From an uncultured Bacilli bacterium (GTDB taxonomy: Bacteria; Bacillota_I; Bacilli_A; ML615J-28; CAG-698), in the NCBI GenBank assembly GCA_947624315.1, contig CANQJU010000009.1, positions 1-14,443 on the forward strand: a DNA stretch of 14,443 bases, written 5' to 3'. Positions 6,878 through 14,163 of the stretch are shown here, one piece after another. Both the position numbers and the translations under genes were made by a program. Below the pieces are notes generated by a model. That model saw only the letters and a list, made by a program, of their open reading frames with translations, was not told where the DNA came from and did no database searches. Positions within the stretch are counted from its first letter, which is position 1, and each line of letters starts with the position of its first letter.

Positions 6878-8042
6878 TGATATCACCTTTTATCTTGAAT
6901 ATTTTTTTATACCAAAGAACAAATCTTTTTCCCAATCTCTTAAACTTATTAGGTATATCCTTAATAAAAGCTTTAAAATTGCGAGGGAAATTCTTTATCC
7001 GTGATGGTAATAATTCAATAAATCTTGTCATTGAAAATTCATATCTACCAAGCAAGCCACCAGGCTTTTTAATCATTATAATAACTAATAAAACAGAATA
7101 TATAATCAAACGATATTGACTTAAGAATCTCAATGATTCGGGAAGCAATGTTAAAACGATTGCGGCAATAATTGAACCAGTGAAAGATCCAAGTCCTCCC
7201 AATACAACTATCATTAATAATTCAACTGAATAATTAAAGTTAAATGTCTTAGGTTCAAGATATCCTAATTTTTGTGAATATATAACTCCAGCAATTCCCG
7301 CTAAAGCAGCAGATAAACTAAATGTTAAAATTTTATATTTAGTAACAGGTACTCCGGAAGCTTCAGCCGCAATTCGATCTTCTCTAATAGATAAAATAGC
7401 TCTACCAAATCTTGATCTCATTAAAACAAAAAGCAATGTAACAACTAAAATAGTAATGACTAATGGCAAAATAATATTATTATTTTGAGGAATATTTTTT
7501 AATCCACCAGCACCACCAGTAAAATCAAACAATTCTAACAATTTAACAATGATTTGTCCAAAGGCTAAAGTAACAATAGCTAAATAATCGCCTCTTAATC
7601 TCAATGCGGGAATACCAACTAAGAATCCTGAAATTCCTGCAGCTAAGAAAGCAATAACCATTGCTAATACACTAAAGCAACAAGCAACTAATGTTGAAGA
7701 GGATAAATCAACAAAGTTATTAATAAACTTTAAGAAAAGTCCACTTGCATATGCACCTATTGCCATGAACCCCGCATGCCCTAAAACCATTTCTCCTAAA
7801 CATCCCGTTGATAGGTTCAAAGAAACAGCCAAAATAATTGTAAAGCATACAGTAATGAACAAACCTTTCATTTGTCTAAAATTAATACCTATTATATTAA
7901 GATATATATCTTTAGAAAAACTAGCTCCTAAAGTAATATATACTAAAGCAATAAGTAAAATTGCTGACAATAAATTAATCAAATAACTCTTTTTTCTTGG
8001 GAAAAGGGGAACCATTGATGAAAACTTTTCGACCATAATCAC
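6870..8042 (-). CDS. livM: Branched-chain amino-acid ABC transporter, permease LivM
   Basis: Integral membrane permease that pairs with LivH. The 390 residues include the family landmarks GHAGFMAIGAYASG (88-101), LRLRGDYLAIVTLAFGQI (147-164), TGGAGGL (175-181), REDRIAAEASG (220-230) and the cytoplasmic loop GGLGSF (282-287), with about eight to ten hydrophobic segments. The protein is longer than most LivM proteins: after the normal end at KKPGGLLG (about 331) comes a tail of about 59 residues rich in Lys, Arg and Phe (for example NKFKRLGKRFVLWYKK), which would lie in the cytoplasm. The start is ambiguous. GTG at 8042 makes a GTGA overlap with the livH stop and has GGAG seven bases upstream, while ATG at 8036 (388 aa) is well spaced from GAAGGTG. 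Confidence 0.94.
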   Translation of the reverse strand: MIMVEKFSSMVPLFPRKKSYLINLLSAILLIALVYITLGASFSKDIYLNIIGINFRQMKGLFITVCFTIILAVSLNLSTGCLGEMVLGHAGFMAIGAYASGLFLKFINNFVDLSSSTLVACCFSVLAMVIAFLAAGISGFLVGIPALRLRGDYLAIVTLAFGQIIVKLLELFDFTGGAGGLKNIPQNNNIILPLVITILVVTLLFVLMRSRFGRAILSIREDRIAAEASGVPVTKYKILTFSLSAALAGIAGVIYSQKLGYLEPKTFNFNYSVELLMIVVLGGLGSFTGSIIAAIVLTLLPESLRFLSQYRLIIYSVLLVIIMIKKPGGLLGRYEFSMTRFIELLPSRIKNFPRNFKAFIKDIPNKFKRLGKRFVLWYKKIFKIKGDINE

Positions 8043-8920
8043 ACCTTCTCTCCAACCTTTTTACCAAATAAACCATTTGGTTTAAATATTAAAATTATAA
8101 TCAATAAACCAAATAAGAAGATATCAGCATAAACGCTATCAATATGAAAAATACTTGGTAAAACTTTAATAATTCCAATTAAGAAGCCACCAATACAAGC
8201 TCCATGAATTACACCGATTCCACCAACAACCGCAGCCACAAAAGCATATAAACCTAATTCAGATCCCAAATACGGTTTAATTTGTGGATATTCTGTATAA
8301 TACATCAAAGCAGCAATACCAGCTAATAATGTACCTATAGCAAATGTTATAGTAATTATTTTATTAATATTAATTCCCATTAATTTAGAAGCGTCTTTAT
8401 TCTCACTTACAGCTCGCATTGCTGTTCCGATTGTTGTCTTTTTAACAAATAATGTTAAAGCAATAATAGTAACAATTGCTAAAGCAAAAGTAATAACACT
8501 AACACTATCAATAGAAAAACTTCCAATAGTAATTGGAGGTAAATCTAAGATTTTTGAAGGAGTTTTAGCATTACTTGTAAAAATCAACTCAAAAACATTT
8601 TCAAGCAATAAACTTACCGCAATAGCGGTTATTAAAGCTGTAATACTTGGAGATTCACGCAATGGTTTATAAGCAATCTTTTCAGTCAATATACCAAGTA
8701 TAACAACTGTAAAAATGGCTAAGACAATGGATAATACAATTGGTAAGTGAGCAATGACGGCAAAAGTGTAAATCATATAAGCACCTACCATAATGAAATC
8801 ACCATGGGCAAAATTAATTAATTTAATAATACCATAAACCATGGTGTATCCTAAAGCTACAAGAGCATAAATACTACCATTGCGTAAACCAATAATAAGT
8901 TGATTAATTATTTGGTTCAT
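8039..8920 (-). CDS. livH: Branched-chain amino-acid ABC transporter, permease LivH
   Basis: Membrane permease subunit forming the channel with LivM. The 293 residues are mostly hydrophobic, with the LivH hallmarks NGSIYALVALGYTMVYGIIKLINFAHGD near 14-41, KPLRESP, GTAMRAVSENKDASKLMGI (LivF/LivG docking region) and AAVVGGIGVIHGACIGG. Its length is normal for the family. The start is supported by AAAGGAG six bases upstream of the ATG. It lies 38 nt after livJ, with no terminator between. Confidence 0.95.
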   Translation of the reverse strand: MNQIINQLIIGLRNGSIYALVALGYTMVYGIIKLINFAHGDFIMVGAYMIYTFAVIAHLPIVLSIVLAIFTVVILGILTEKIAYKPLRESPSITALITAIAVSLLLENVFELIFTSNAKTPSKILDLPPITIGSFSIDSVSVITFALAIVTIIALTLFVKKTTIGTAMRAVSENKDASKLMGININKIITITFAIGTLLAGIAALMYYTEYPQIKPYLGSELGLYAFVAAVVGGIGVIHGACIGGFLIGIIKVLPSIFHIDSVYADIFLFGLLIIILIFKPNGLFGKKVGEKV

Positions 8921-8958
8921 ATGAATCTCCTTTCTTACTTTTTAAAAATCAAATTTAA

Positions 8959-10092
8959 TTATTTAGTACGTTTATCAACTAATACCATTTTTCCATCTTT
9001 GTATTCATTGATACAAATTGTTTTAATTGGGTCACCATTAGCATCAAACTTGATATCACCAGTTAAACCACCTTTGAAATCAATAGCAGCTAGAGCATCA
9101 CGTACAGCTTGTTTATCAGTTGAACCAGCTTTTTCCATAGCTTGTTTAATCATATAAATTGCATCATATCCTAAAGCAGCAAATACAGCAGGTTCTTCAT
9201 TGTATTTTGCTTTATATTTGTTGATGAAATCAACAACTTTTTGATCACTTACAGAATAGTGACTTGAGAAGAATGTATTGTTAACAGCACTATAATCATT
9301 AGTACTAGCTAATACACCTAAAACGCCATCATAACCATCGCCACCTAATAAAGGTTTATCATATCCAGCTTTACGAAGTTCTTGAGCGAAAACAGCTGCA
9401 TCTTCATAATATACAGGAACGAATAAGCAATCAGGATTATCTTTGATTGCTGTTTGAACAAGTGATGGAACTTCAGCTGTAGAACCAGATTTTAAACCAC
9501 CATCATAAACAACAACTTCCATATTTAATTCTTTAGCTTTCTTTTCAAATGCTTCAGCTAAACCTTTTGAATAATCATCACTATTATCATAAACGATACC
9601 ACAAGTTTTAGCATTTAATTTTTCATCAGCATAAGATGCCATAGCCTCACCTTGGTCAGGGTCTAAGAAACATGTTCTGAATACATAATCACGATTGATT
9701 GTAACACTTGCAGCAGTTGCTGAAGGGCTCATCATTGGCATTTTATCCTTTTGAGCTTGAATAGCTAAAATTTCAGAGTTACCACTTGTAATCTCTCCAA
9801 ATAAGAAATCTATATTATCTGCAATTTTATCATAAGCGCTAATTACTTGATCAGCTTCACCTTGATCATCTTCAACAAATGTTTTAATTTGTTTACCAAG
9901 GATTCCACCATTAGCATTAATTTCTTCAATTGCAATCATTGCACCATTTTTAGCAGTATTACCATATGTTGATAAATTACCAGTAAATGGGCCGACCATA
10001 CCGATATTTATTGTATCATTTTCCTTGGTCTTACATCCAACAAGAGAAAAGAAACACAATATAACAACTACAAAACTAATTAATTTTTTCAT
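8959..10092 (-). CDS. livJ: Branched-chain amino-acid ABC transporter, lipoprotein solute-binding protein
   Basis: Captures the amino acid outside the membrane and delivers it to LivHM. The 377 residues begin with a lipoprotein signal: MKK, a hydrophobic stretch and lipobox LVGC, with C20 as the lipid-modified residue. The mature part is a type I periplasmic-binding-protein fold (Peripla_BP_6): INIGMVGPFTGNLSTYG, NGAMIAIEEINANGGILGKQI, MMSPSATAASVT and ALGYDAIYMIKQAM are typical. The lipid anchor replaces periplasmic retention, as expected in a Gram-positive cell. AGGAGG lies five bases before the ATG. First gene of livJHMGF. The exact ligand (Leu/Ile/Val or a related compound) cannot be read from sequence; some family members bind amides or other amino acids. 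Confidence 0.93.
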   Translation of the reverse strand: MKKLISFVVVILCFFSLVGCKTKENDTINIGMVGPFTGNLSTYGNTAKNGAMIAIEEINANGGILGKQIKTFVEDDQGEADQVISAYDKIADNIDFLFGEITSGNSEILAIQAQKDKMPMMSPSATAASVTINRDYVFRTCFLDPDQGEAMASYADEKLNAKTCGIVYDNSDDYSKGLAEAFEKKAKELNMEVVVYDGGLKSGSTAEVPSLVQTAIKDNPDCLFVPVYYEDAAVFAQELRKAGYDKPLLGGDGYDGVLGVLASTNDYSAVNNTFFSSHYSVSDQKVVDFINKYKAKYNEEPAVFAALGYDAIYMIKQAMEKAGSTDKQAVRDALAAIDFKGGLTGDIKFDANGDPIKTICINEYKDGKMVLVDKRTK

Positions 10093-10127
10093 AATTTCCT
10101 CCTAATTAATTTTATAAATTACTCTTT

Positions 10128-10157
10128 ATAGATTTAAACCATCGATTTAAAACCTAT
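10128..10157 (-). promoter_or_regulatory. 5'-terminal hairpin in the liv leader
   Basis: ATAGGTTT pairs with AAATCTAT (8 bp, one G-U). After a bulged T, AAA/TTT extends the stem around the loop TCGATGG. It begins within about two bases of the predicted transcript start. The same DNA can be read as an imperfect direct repeat, GATTTAAACC (10131-10140) and GATTTAAAACC (10144-10154), so it might instead be a protein-binding site. Confidence 0.4.
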
Positions 10158-10165
10158 AATATCGT

Positions 10166-10195
10166 ATTATATCATAGTTTTTAAAAAAGTGTTGA
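10166..10195 (-). promoter_or_regulatory. Extended -10 promoter of the liv operon
   Basis: TGATATAAT (10174-10166) contains the extended -10 motif TGnTATAAT. The -35 candidate TCAACA (10195-10190, four of six matches) lies 18 nt upstream. The predicted start is near 10159, giving a leader of about 67 nt up to the livJ ATG. Confidence 0.7.
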
Positions 10196-10209
10196 TGTAA
10201 ACGTTTTAT
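10195..10209. promoter_or_regulatory. cre-like box (candidate CcpA site)
   Basis: ATGTAAACGTTTTAT on the plus strand matches the Bacillus cre pattern WTGNAANCGNWNNCW at all defined positions but one: the penultimate C is A. It abuts the -35 of the liv promoter. A CcpA gene cannot be seen here, so this rests on the motif alone. Confidence 0.4.
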
Positions 10210-10258
10210 AGATACATTTTAACAAATTTTTTGTTTATTTGCATTTTTATAGACATTT

Positions 10259-10293
10259 TAAAAGGAATATCCTTAAAATATAAGAATATTCCT
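10259..10293 (-). terminator. Long hairpin terminator after the TPR gene, possibly bidirectional
   Basis: On the minus strand AGGAATATTCTTA (10293-10281) pairs with TAAGGATATTCCT (10275-10263): 13 bp with one G-U and a 5-nt loop. The U-run after it is short (TTTT including the last stem base, then AAAA). On the plus strand the stem is followed by GTTTTT. It begins five bases after the TPR stop codon. Confidence 0.7.
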
Positions 10294-10297
10294 GTTT

Positions 10298-11215
10298 TTA
10301 TAAGTTTGCTTCTTCTTTTAATTTAATATAATAAGAACTTTTTAAAAAATCATATAATTCATTATCATTTTCCATTGTTTTAATAATATTAGGTTGTTTT
10401 AAATAAACATATTTGAAACAATTATAAGCATCATCAAATTCTTTATTCAAAGCATAAACACAACCTAAATTATACCAAATTGATAAATTATTATTGTTTT
10501 TCTCAATTCCTTTTAAATAATAATATTTAGCTTTATCATATTGTTTATTATCTTTATAGATAATACCTAAATTATAATAGGCTAAGGGGTAACAATTATT
10601 TAATTCTATTTCTTGCAAATAATGTTTAATGGCTAAATCATTTTTGCCTAAGCGACCATAAATGACACCTAAATTATAATTCACCATTTCATTATTTTGA
10701 TTTAGCTCATAAGCTTTTAAAGTATTTTCTAACGCTTTATCCAATTGAGAATTTCTTTCATACATTGATCCGATATTAAGATATGCCCAATAGTTTCCTT
10801 TAGATAATTTATTTGTCAGCTTATAATATTTTAAAGCCAATTTATCGTTGTTGTTTTGGTCATACATTCTTGCTAAGGCCAAACAATAATCAATATCTTT
10901 GTTGCTTAACTCAAAGGCTTTTTGATAATTTATTAAAGCTTGATTATAATCTTCTTGCCATTCATAGATATAACCTAAACAGTAATATCCTCGAGAATAG
11001 CGAGTGAAATTATCAATGATGTTTTGCGTAATATTAATAGCTTTATTATAGTCTCCTTTTTCCATATATAATAAGCCTAAATCAAGCAAATCATCAGCCA
11101 TAGCAATTTCTTTAGTAGCTTTTTCAAATAAATCGATTGATTCTAAAAGATAGCCTTCTTTATAAGTATCTTGAGCTTTTTTGATATCTTGTTTGTATTT
11201 ATCTAATTGTGACAT
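10298..11215 (-). CDS. TPR-repeat protein of unknown function
   Basis: The 305 residues are nearly all tetratricopeptide repeats: seven units of 34 residues at 37-70, 71-104, 105-138, 139-172, 173-206, 207-240 and 241-274, with a degenerate unit before (about 12-36) and a helical cap after. Recurring features are the YNLGxIY first helix and the YDKAxxYYLKGIELN-like second helix. There is no signal peptide, membrane segment or catalytic domain, so it is probably a cytosolic protein-protein scaffold. The composition is rich in Asn, Lys and Tyr, as expected in AT-rich DNA. The ATG lies one base after the stop of the CPBP gene, with AGGA in the end of that gene seven bases upstream, so translation is probably coupled. 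Third gene of the thrS transcript; its partner is unknown. Confidence 0.88.
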   Translation of the reverse strand: MSQLDKYKQDIKKAQDTYKEGYLLESIDLFEKATKEIAMADDLLDLGLLYMEKGDYNKAINITQNIIDNFTRYSRGYYCLGYIYEWQEDYNQALINYQKAFELSNKDIDYCLALARMYDQNNNDKLALKYYKLTNKLSKGNYWAYLNIGSMYERNSQLDKALENTLKAYELNQNNEMVNYNLGVIYGRLGKNDLAIKHYLQEIELNNCYPLAYYNLGIIYKDNKQYDKAKYYYLKGIEKNNNNLSIWYNLGCVYALNKEFDDAYNCFKYVYLKQPNIIKTMENDNELYDFLKSSYYIKLKEEANL

Positions 11216-11216
11216 C

Positions 11217-11954
11217 TCATTGTCCTAAAAACATCAAAAGATAAAAAGCAATAACAGAAATAGTATTATTAATAAAGTGTATTCCCATAGGAACAAAGAT
11301 ATTTTTTGATTTATAAAAACTATATGTAATAGCAAAGGCTAATGGAATATATTGGAAAATGAATTTTAAGTTTTCTAAATCAGCTACATGGACAAAGGAA
11401 AACAATAAAGTAGCAATGATTATAGTAATAATAGGAGGCAAATGGAAAGTATATGTACATGTTCCGCACAAAAGTTTTCTAAAGAGCATCTCTTCAACAA
11501 ACGGAGCAATGAACATAACACTGATAATCATAGGTATAGCCCCGCTTCCTCCCAAAACATTATTAATTATTTCTTGGTTTTCCGCGTCTCCTGTTATTCC
11601 AAGCAGACTATATATATAAGATACTAAACCATTAGCGAACAAGCATCCAAATACTCCTAAAACAATTATAGACATATGATTAGATTTATTTTCTTTAAAA
11701 TCTTGAAGATATTTCTTAAAATCATCGCGAAAGAAATAAATGGCAAGTCCCACTAAAGGAACACAATATAACATTTGTACAACTGCTAATAATCCATTTC
11801 GAGCATCTTCAGGTGTTGAAACGCTATCCTTTAGGCTTGTGGCAAGAGAAGCACTATATGAATAAACAAAGGCTAGTGCTAAATACAATAATGCCCCAAC
11901 AATTAAAGCTATCAAATAAAACTTGCCTTTAGAATTTGATGTACTATTTTCCAT
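11217..11954 (-). CDS. CPBP-family intramembrane metalloprotease
   Basis: A predicted multi-pass membrane protein of 245 residues with the three motifs of the CPBP/Abi family (CAAX protease and bacteriocin-processing). Motif 1 is EEMLFR (E154, E155, R159), motif 2 is FSFVH (H189) and motif 3 is HFINN (H226, N230). These glutamates and histidines are the expected catalytic or metal ligands. About seven to eight hydrophobic segments are present; the N-terminal 12 residues are polar. Family roles include CAAX-type processing, bacteriocin self-immunity and regulated proteolysis; no bacteriocin gene is seen nearby, so the substrate is unknown. A TTG at 11960 would add two residues, but the ATG at 11954 is eight bases from GGAG and is preferred. 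It lies 18 nt after thrS with no terminator between. Confidence 0.9.
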   Translation of the reverse strand: MENSTSNSKGKFYLIALIVGALLYLALAFVYSYSASLATSLKDSVSTPEDARNGLLAVVQMLYCVPLVGLAIYFFRDDFKKYLQDFKENKSNHMSIIVLGVFGCLFANGLVSYIYSLLGITGDAENQEIINNVLGGSGAIPMIISVMFIAPFVEEMLFRKLLCGTCTYTFHLPPIITIIIATLLFSFVHVADLENLKFIFQYIPLAFAITYSFYKSKNIFVPMGIHFINNTISVIAFYLLMFLGQ

Positions 11955-11972
11955 TAACAATTCTCCTTATTT

Positions 11973-13883
11973 TTATTTACCTAATGACTTAATTTCCTTT
12001 TCTATCATTTCTAAAAATTCTTCAATAGAAACAGTTACTGTTTCATTAGAACCATATTTACGATAAGTCAATTGATTATTATTCTTTTCATTATCGCCAC
12101 ATACTAATTGATAAGGTATTTTCTTAGTTTGCGCTTCTCTAATCTTATATCCCAATTTTTCATCTCTTTCATCGATTTCAAATCTAATGCCTTTATCAGA
12201 AAGTATTTTAGCTACTTTTTGAACATAGTCTAAATGATGCTCTAAACTAACAGGAATTAATTTTACTTGAACAGGAGCAAGCCATGTTGGGAAGGCTCCA
12301 GCGTAATGTTCAATTAAAATACCAATAAATCTTTCAAGAGAACCAAATAGAGCACGATGAATCATAACTGGACGTTTTTTACTTCCGTCTTCACTAATAT
12401 ATGTCAAATCAAAGCGCTCAGGTAAATTCATATCCAATTGAATTGTACCACATTGCCAAATACGATTCATAGAATCTCTTAATTTAAAATCAAGTTTTGG
12501 TCCATAAAATGCTCCATCACCAGGATTTAATTTATATTCAAATCCGGCTTTTGTACAAGCATCAGCTAAAGCTTTTTCAGCTTTATCCCATGTTGATATT
12601 TCTCCAATGTATTTTTCCAAAGGTCTTGTTGAAAGCTCAATATGGAATTTCAAATCAAATACAGAATATACTTGTTTATATAATAAAATTATATTGGCAA
12701 TTTCATCTCTTATTTGTTCTTCAGTCATAAAGATATGGGCATCATCTTGAGTGAAAGTACGGACTCTAAACAATCCATTTAAAGCACCACTAGCTTCGTG
12801 ACGATGAACTAATCCCAATTCACCCAATCTCAATGGGAATTCCTTATATGAGTGAATAGCATTTTTATAAACTAACATACCACCAGGGCAATTCATTGGT
12901 TTAATCGCAAATTCATGTTCATCAATAGTTGATGTATACATATTTTCCTTATAATTAAACCAGTGACCAGAAGTTTCCCAAAGTTCACGATTTAACATGA
13001 TTGGTGTTTGAATAAATTGATATCCAGCTTTAGTATGAACATCTTGCCAAAAGGCTGTTAAAGCATTCTTTAAAGCCATTCCCTTTGGTAGCCAGAAAGG
13101 AAAACCTGGGCCATAATCAGAAAGCATGAACAAATCTAATTCTTTACCTAATTTACGATGGTCACGTTTCTTTCTTTCTTCTAAATTATTTAAGTGTTCT
13201 TTTAATTCATCTTCAGTAAAGAAACATGTACCATATATTCTTTGCAACTGTTCATTGTTGCTATCTCCTCGCCAATATGCACCAGCAACAGCCAACAACT
13301 TAAAGTTCTTTAATACGCTAGTACTAACAACATGTGGTCCACGGCATAAATCACAATAATTGCCATCAGAATAAACCGTAATTATAGATCCTTCAGGTAA
13401 TTCATTAATTATCTCTTGTTTATATTTATCATTTTTAAAAATCTCTAAAGCTTCTTTTTTACTAACTTCTTGACGAACAAATTTAAGATTTTGAGATACT
13501 AAATATTTCATTTCCTTTTCGATTTTTAATAAATCACTTTCAGTAAATTTAACATCATCTCCAGGATTAATATCATAATAGAATCCTTCTTCGATTGCTG
13601 GACCTACTCCAAACATAGCTTTAGAATACAATCTTTTAACTGCACTAGCTAGTAAATGACTGCATGAGTGATTTAATACTTCAAATGCTAAAGGATTTTC
13701 TTTAGTAATCAATTCAAAATCGCAATCTTCATTGATTTCTCTACTCAAATCAACTAAATTGCCATTCACTTTAGCACATATAGATTTCTTAGCCAAACTT
13801 ACAGAAATACTATTAGCAATCTCTAAAGCACTCATTCCATCTTTCATTTCTTTAATGCTTCCATCTAAAAATTTAATCTTCAT
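11973..13883 (-). CDS. thrS: Threonyl-tRNA synthetase
   Basis: Charges tRNA-Thr with threonine, ATP-dependent, in the cytosol. The 636 residues are full length. The domains are the TGS domain (about 1-62), the editing domain with HSCSH (H72, H76) and CxxxH (C180, H184) that clears Ser-tRNA-Thr, the class II catalytic core (about 245-535) and the anticodon-binding domain (about 540-636). In the core the zinc ligands are C332 (MNCPGG), H383 (DDAHIF) and H509 (MIHRA), motif 2 is RHE at 361-363 and motif 3 contains R518 (GSLERF). GGAG lies eight bases before the ATG. Expression is controlled by a T-box leader directly upstream. It is the first gene of a three-gene unit with a CPBP protease and a TPR protein. 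Confidence 0.98.
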   Translation of the reverse strand: MKIKFLDGSIKEMKDGMSALEIANSISVSLAKKSICAKVNGNLVDLSREINEDCDFELITKENPLAFEVLNHSCSHLLASAVKRLYSKAMFGVGPAIEEGFYYDINPGDDVKFTESDLLKIEKEMKYLVSQNLKFVRQEVSKKEALEIFKNDKYKQEIINELPEGSIITVYSDGNYCDLCRGPHVVSTSVLKNFKLLAVAGAYWRGDSNNEQLQRIYGTCFFTEDELKEHLNNLEERKKRDHRKLGKELDLFMLSDYGPGFPFWLPKGMALKNALTAFWQDVHTKAGYQFIQTPIMLNRELWETSGHWFNYKENMYTSTIDEHEFAIKPMNCPGGMLVYKNAIHSYKEFPLRLGELGLVHRHEASGALNGLFRVRTFTQDDAHIFMTEEQIRDEIANIILLYKQVYSVFDLKFHIELSTRPLEKYIGEISTWDKAEKALADACTKAGFEYKLNPGDGAFYGPKLDFKLRDSMNRIWQCGTIQLDMNLPERFDLTYISEDGSKKRPVMIHRALFGSLERFIGILIEHYAGAFPTWLAPVQVKLIPVSLEHHLDYVQKVAKILSDKGIRFEIDERDEKLGYKIREAQTKKIPYQLVCGDNEKNNNQLTYRKYGSNETVTVSIEEFLEMIEKEIKSLGK

Positions 13884-13911
13884 ATTATTATCTCCATTCT
13901 AAATTATAAAT

Positions 13912-14129
13912 AAAAAAGCCCTTGGAATAATCCAAGGACGAATATTTCGTGGTACCACCTTAGTTCATCTAATAAATAGATGCCCTCATTTAGAATTAAC
14001 GCTTCTAAAACGGAAATCTCTTTCGAGTTCAATTCCACGAGAGTAACTAATATTCTTTATTGATAGTTCCCACCATTCTATCTCTCTTTAAATAAAGTTT
14101 GATATTAGTCGTATTCGCTTCTTCATCTT
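13912..14129 (-). promoter_or_regulatory. T-box riboswitch, threonine specifier (ACU)
   Basis: All main parts of a T-box leader are present. Stem I has ACUAAUAU/AUAUUAGU, then CUUUAUU/AAUAAAG, an AGAGA bulge and the terminal loop with GGUGGGA. Below them an internal loop holds ACU (14044-14042), a Thr codon, opposite AUACG. Stem III is CATCTA/TAGATG. The T-box sequence AACTAAGGTGGTACCACG (13965-13948 region) forms the antiterminator AAGG/CCTT plus ACGAA/TTCGT, with bulge UGGU (13957-13954) complementary to a tRNA ending ACCA. The competing terminator GTCCTTGGA/TCCAAGGGC is followed by six T (13917-13912). Uncharged tRNA-Thr should favour read-through into thrS. Confidence 0.95.
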
Positions 14130-14135
14130 TATTTC

Positions 14136-14163
14136 ATTATACTCTTTTTTTTATTATTGTCAA
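14136..14163 (-). promoter_or_regulatory. Consensus promoter of the thrS operon
   Basis: TTGACA (14163-14158), a 16-nt spacer and TATAAT (14141-14136): both hexamers match the sigma-A consensus exactly. The -35 overlaps the TGA stop of the Nudix gene. Predicted transcript start near 14129. Confidence 0.88.

Noticed and set aside
10217..10240. CodY-type box upstream of livJ
   Set aside because: The best match to AATTTTCWGAAAATT on the minus strand agrees at only about 10 of 15 positions, which is expected by chance in DNA this AT-rich.
11359..11619. Open frame of 86 codons on the plus strand inside the CPBP gene
   Set aside because: It lies wholly antisense to a gene with clear family motifs, has no ribosome-binding site and shows no recognisable domain. 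The other plus-strand frames in the window are the same kind of shadow.
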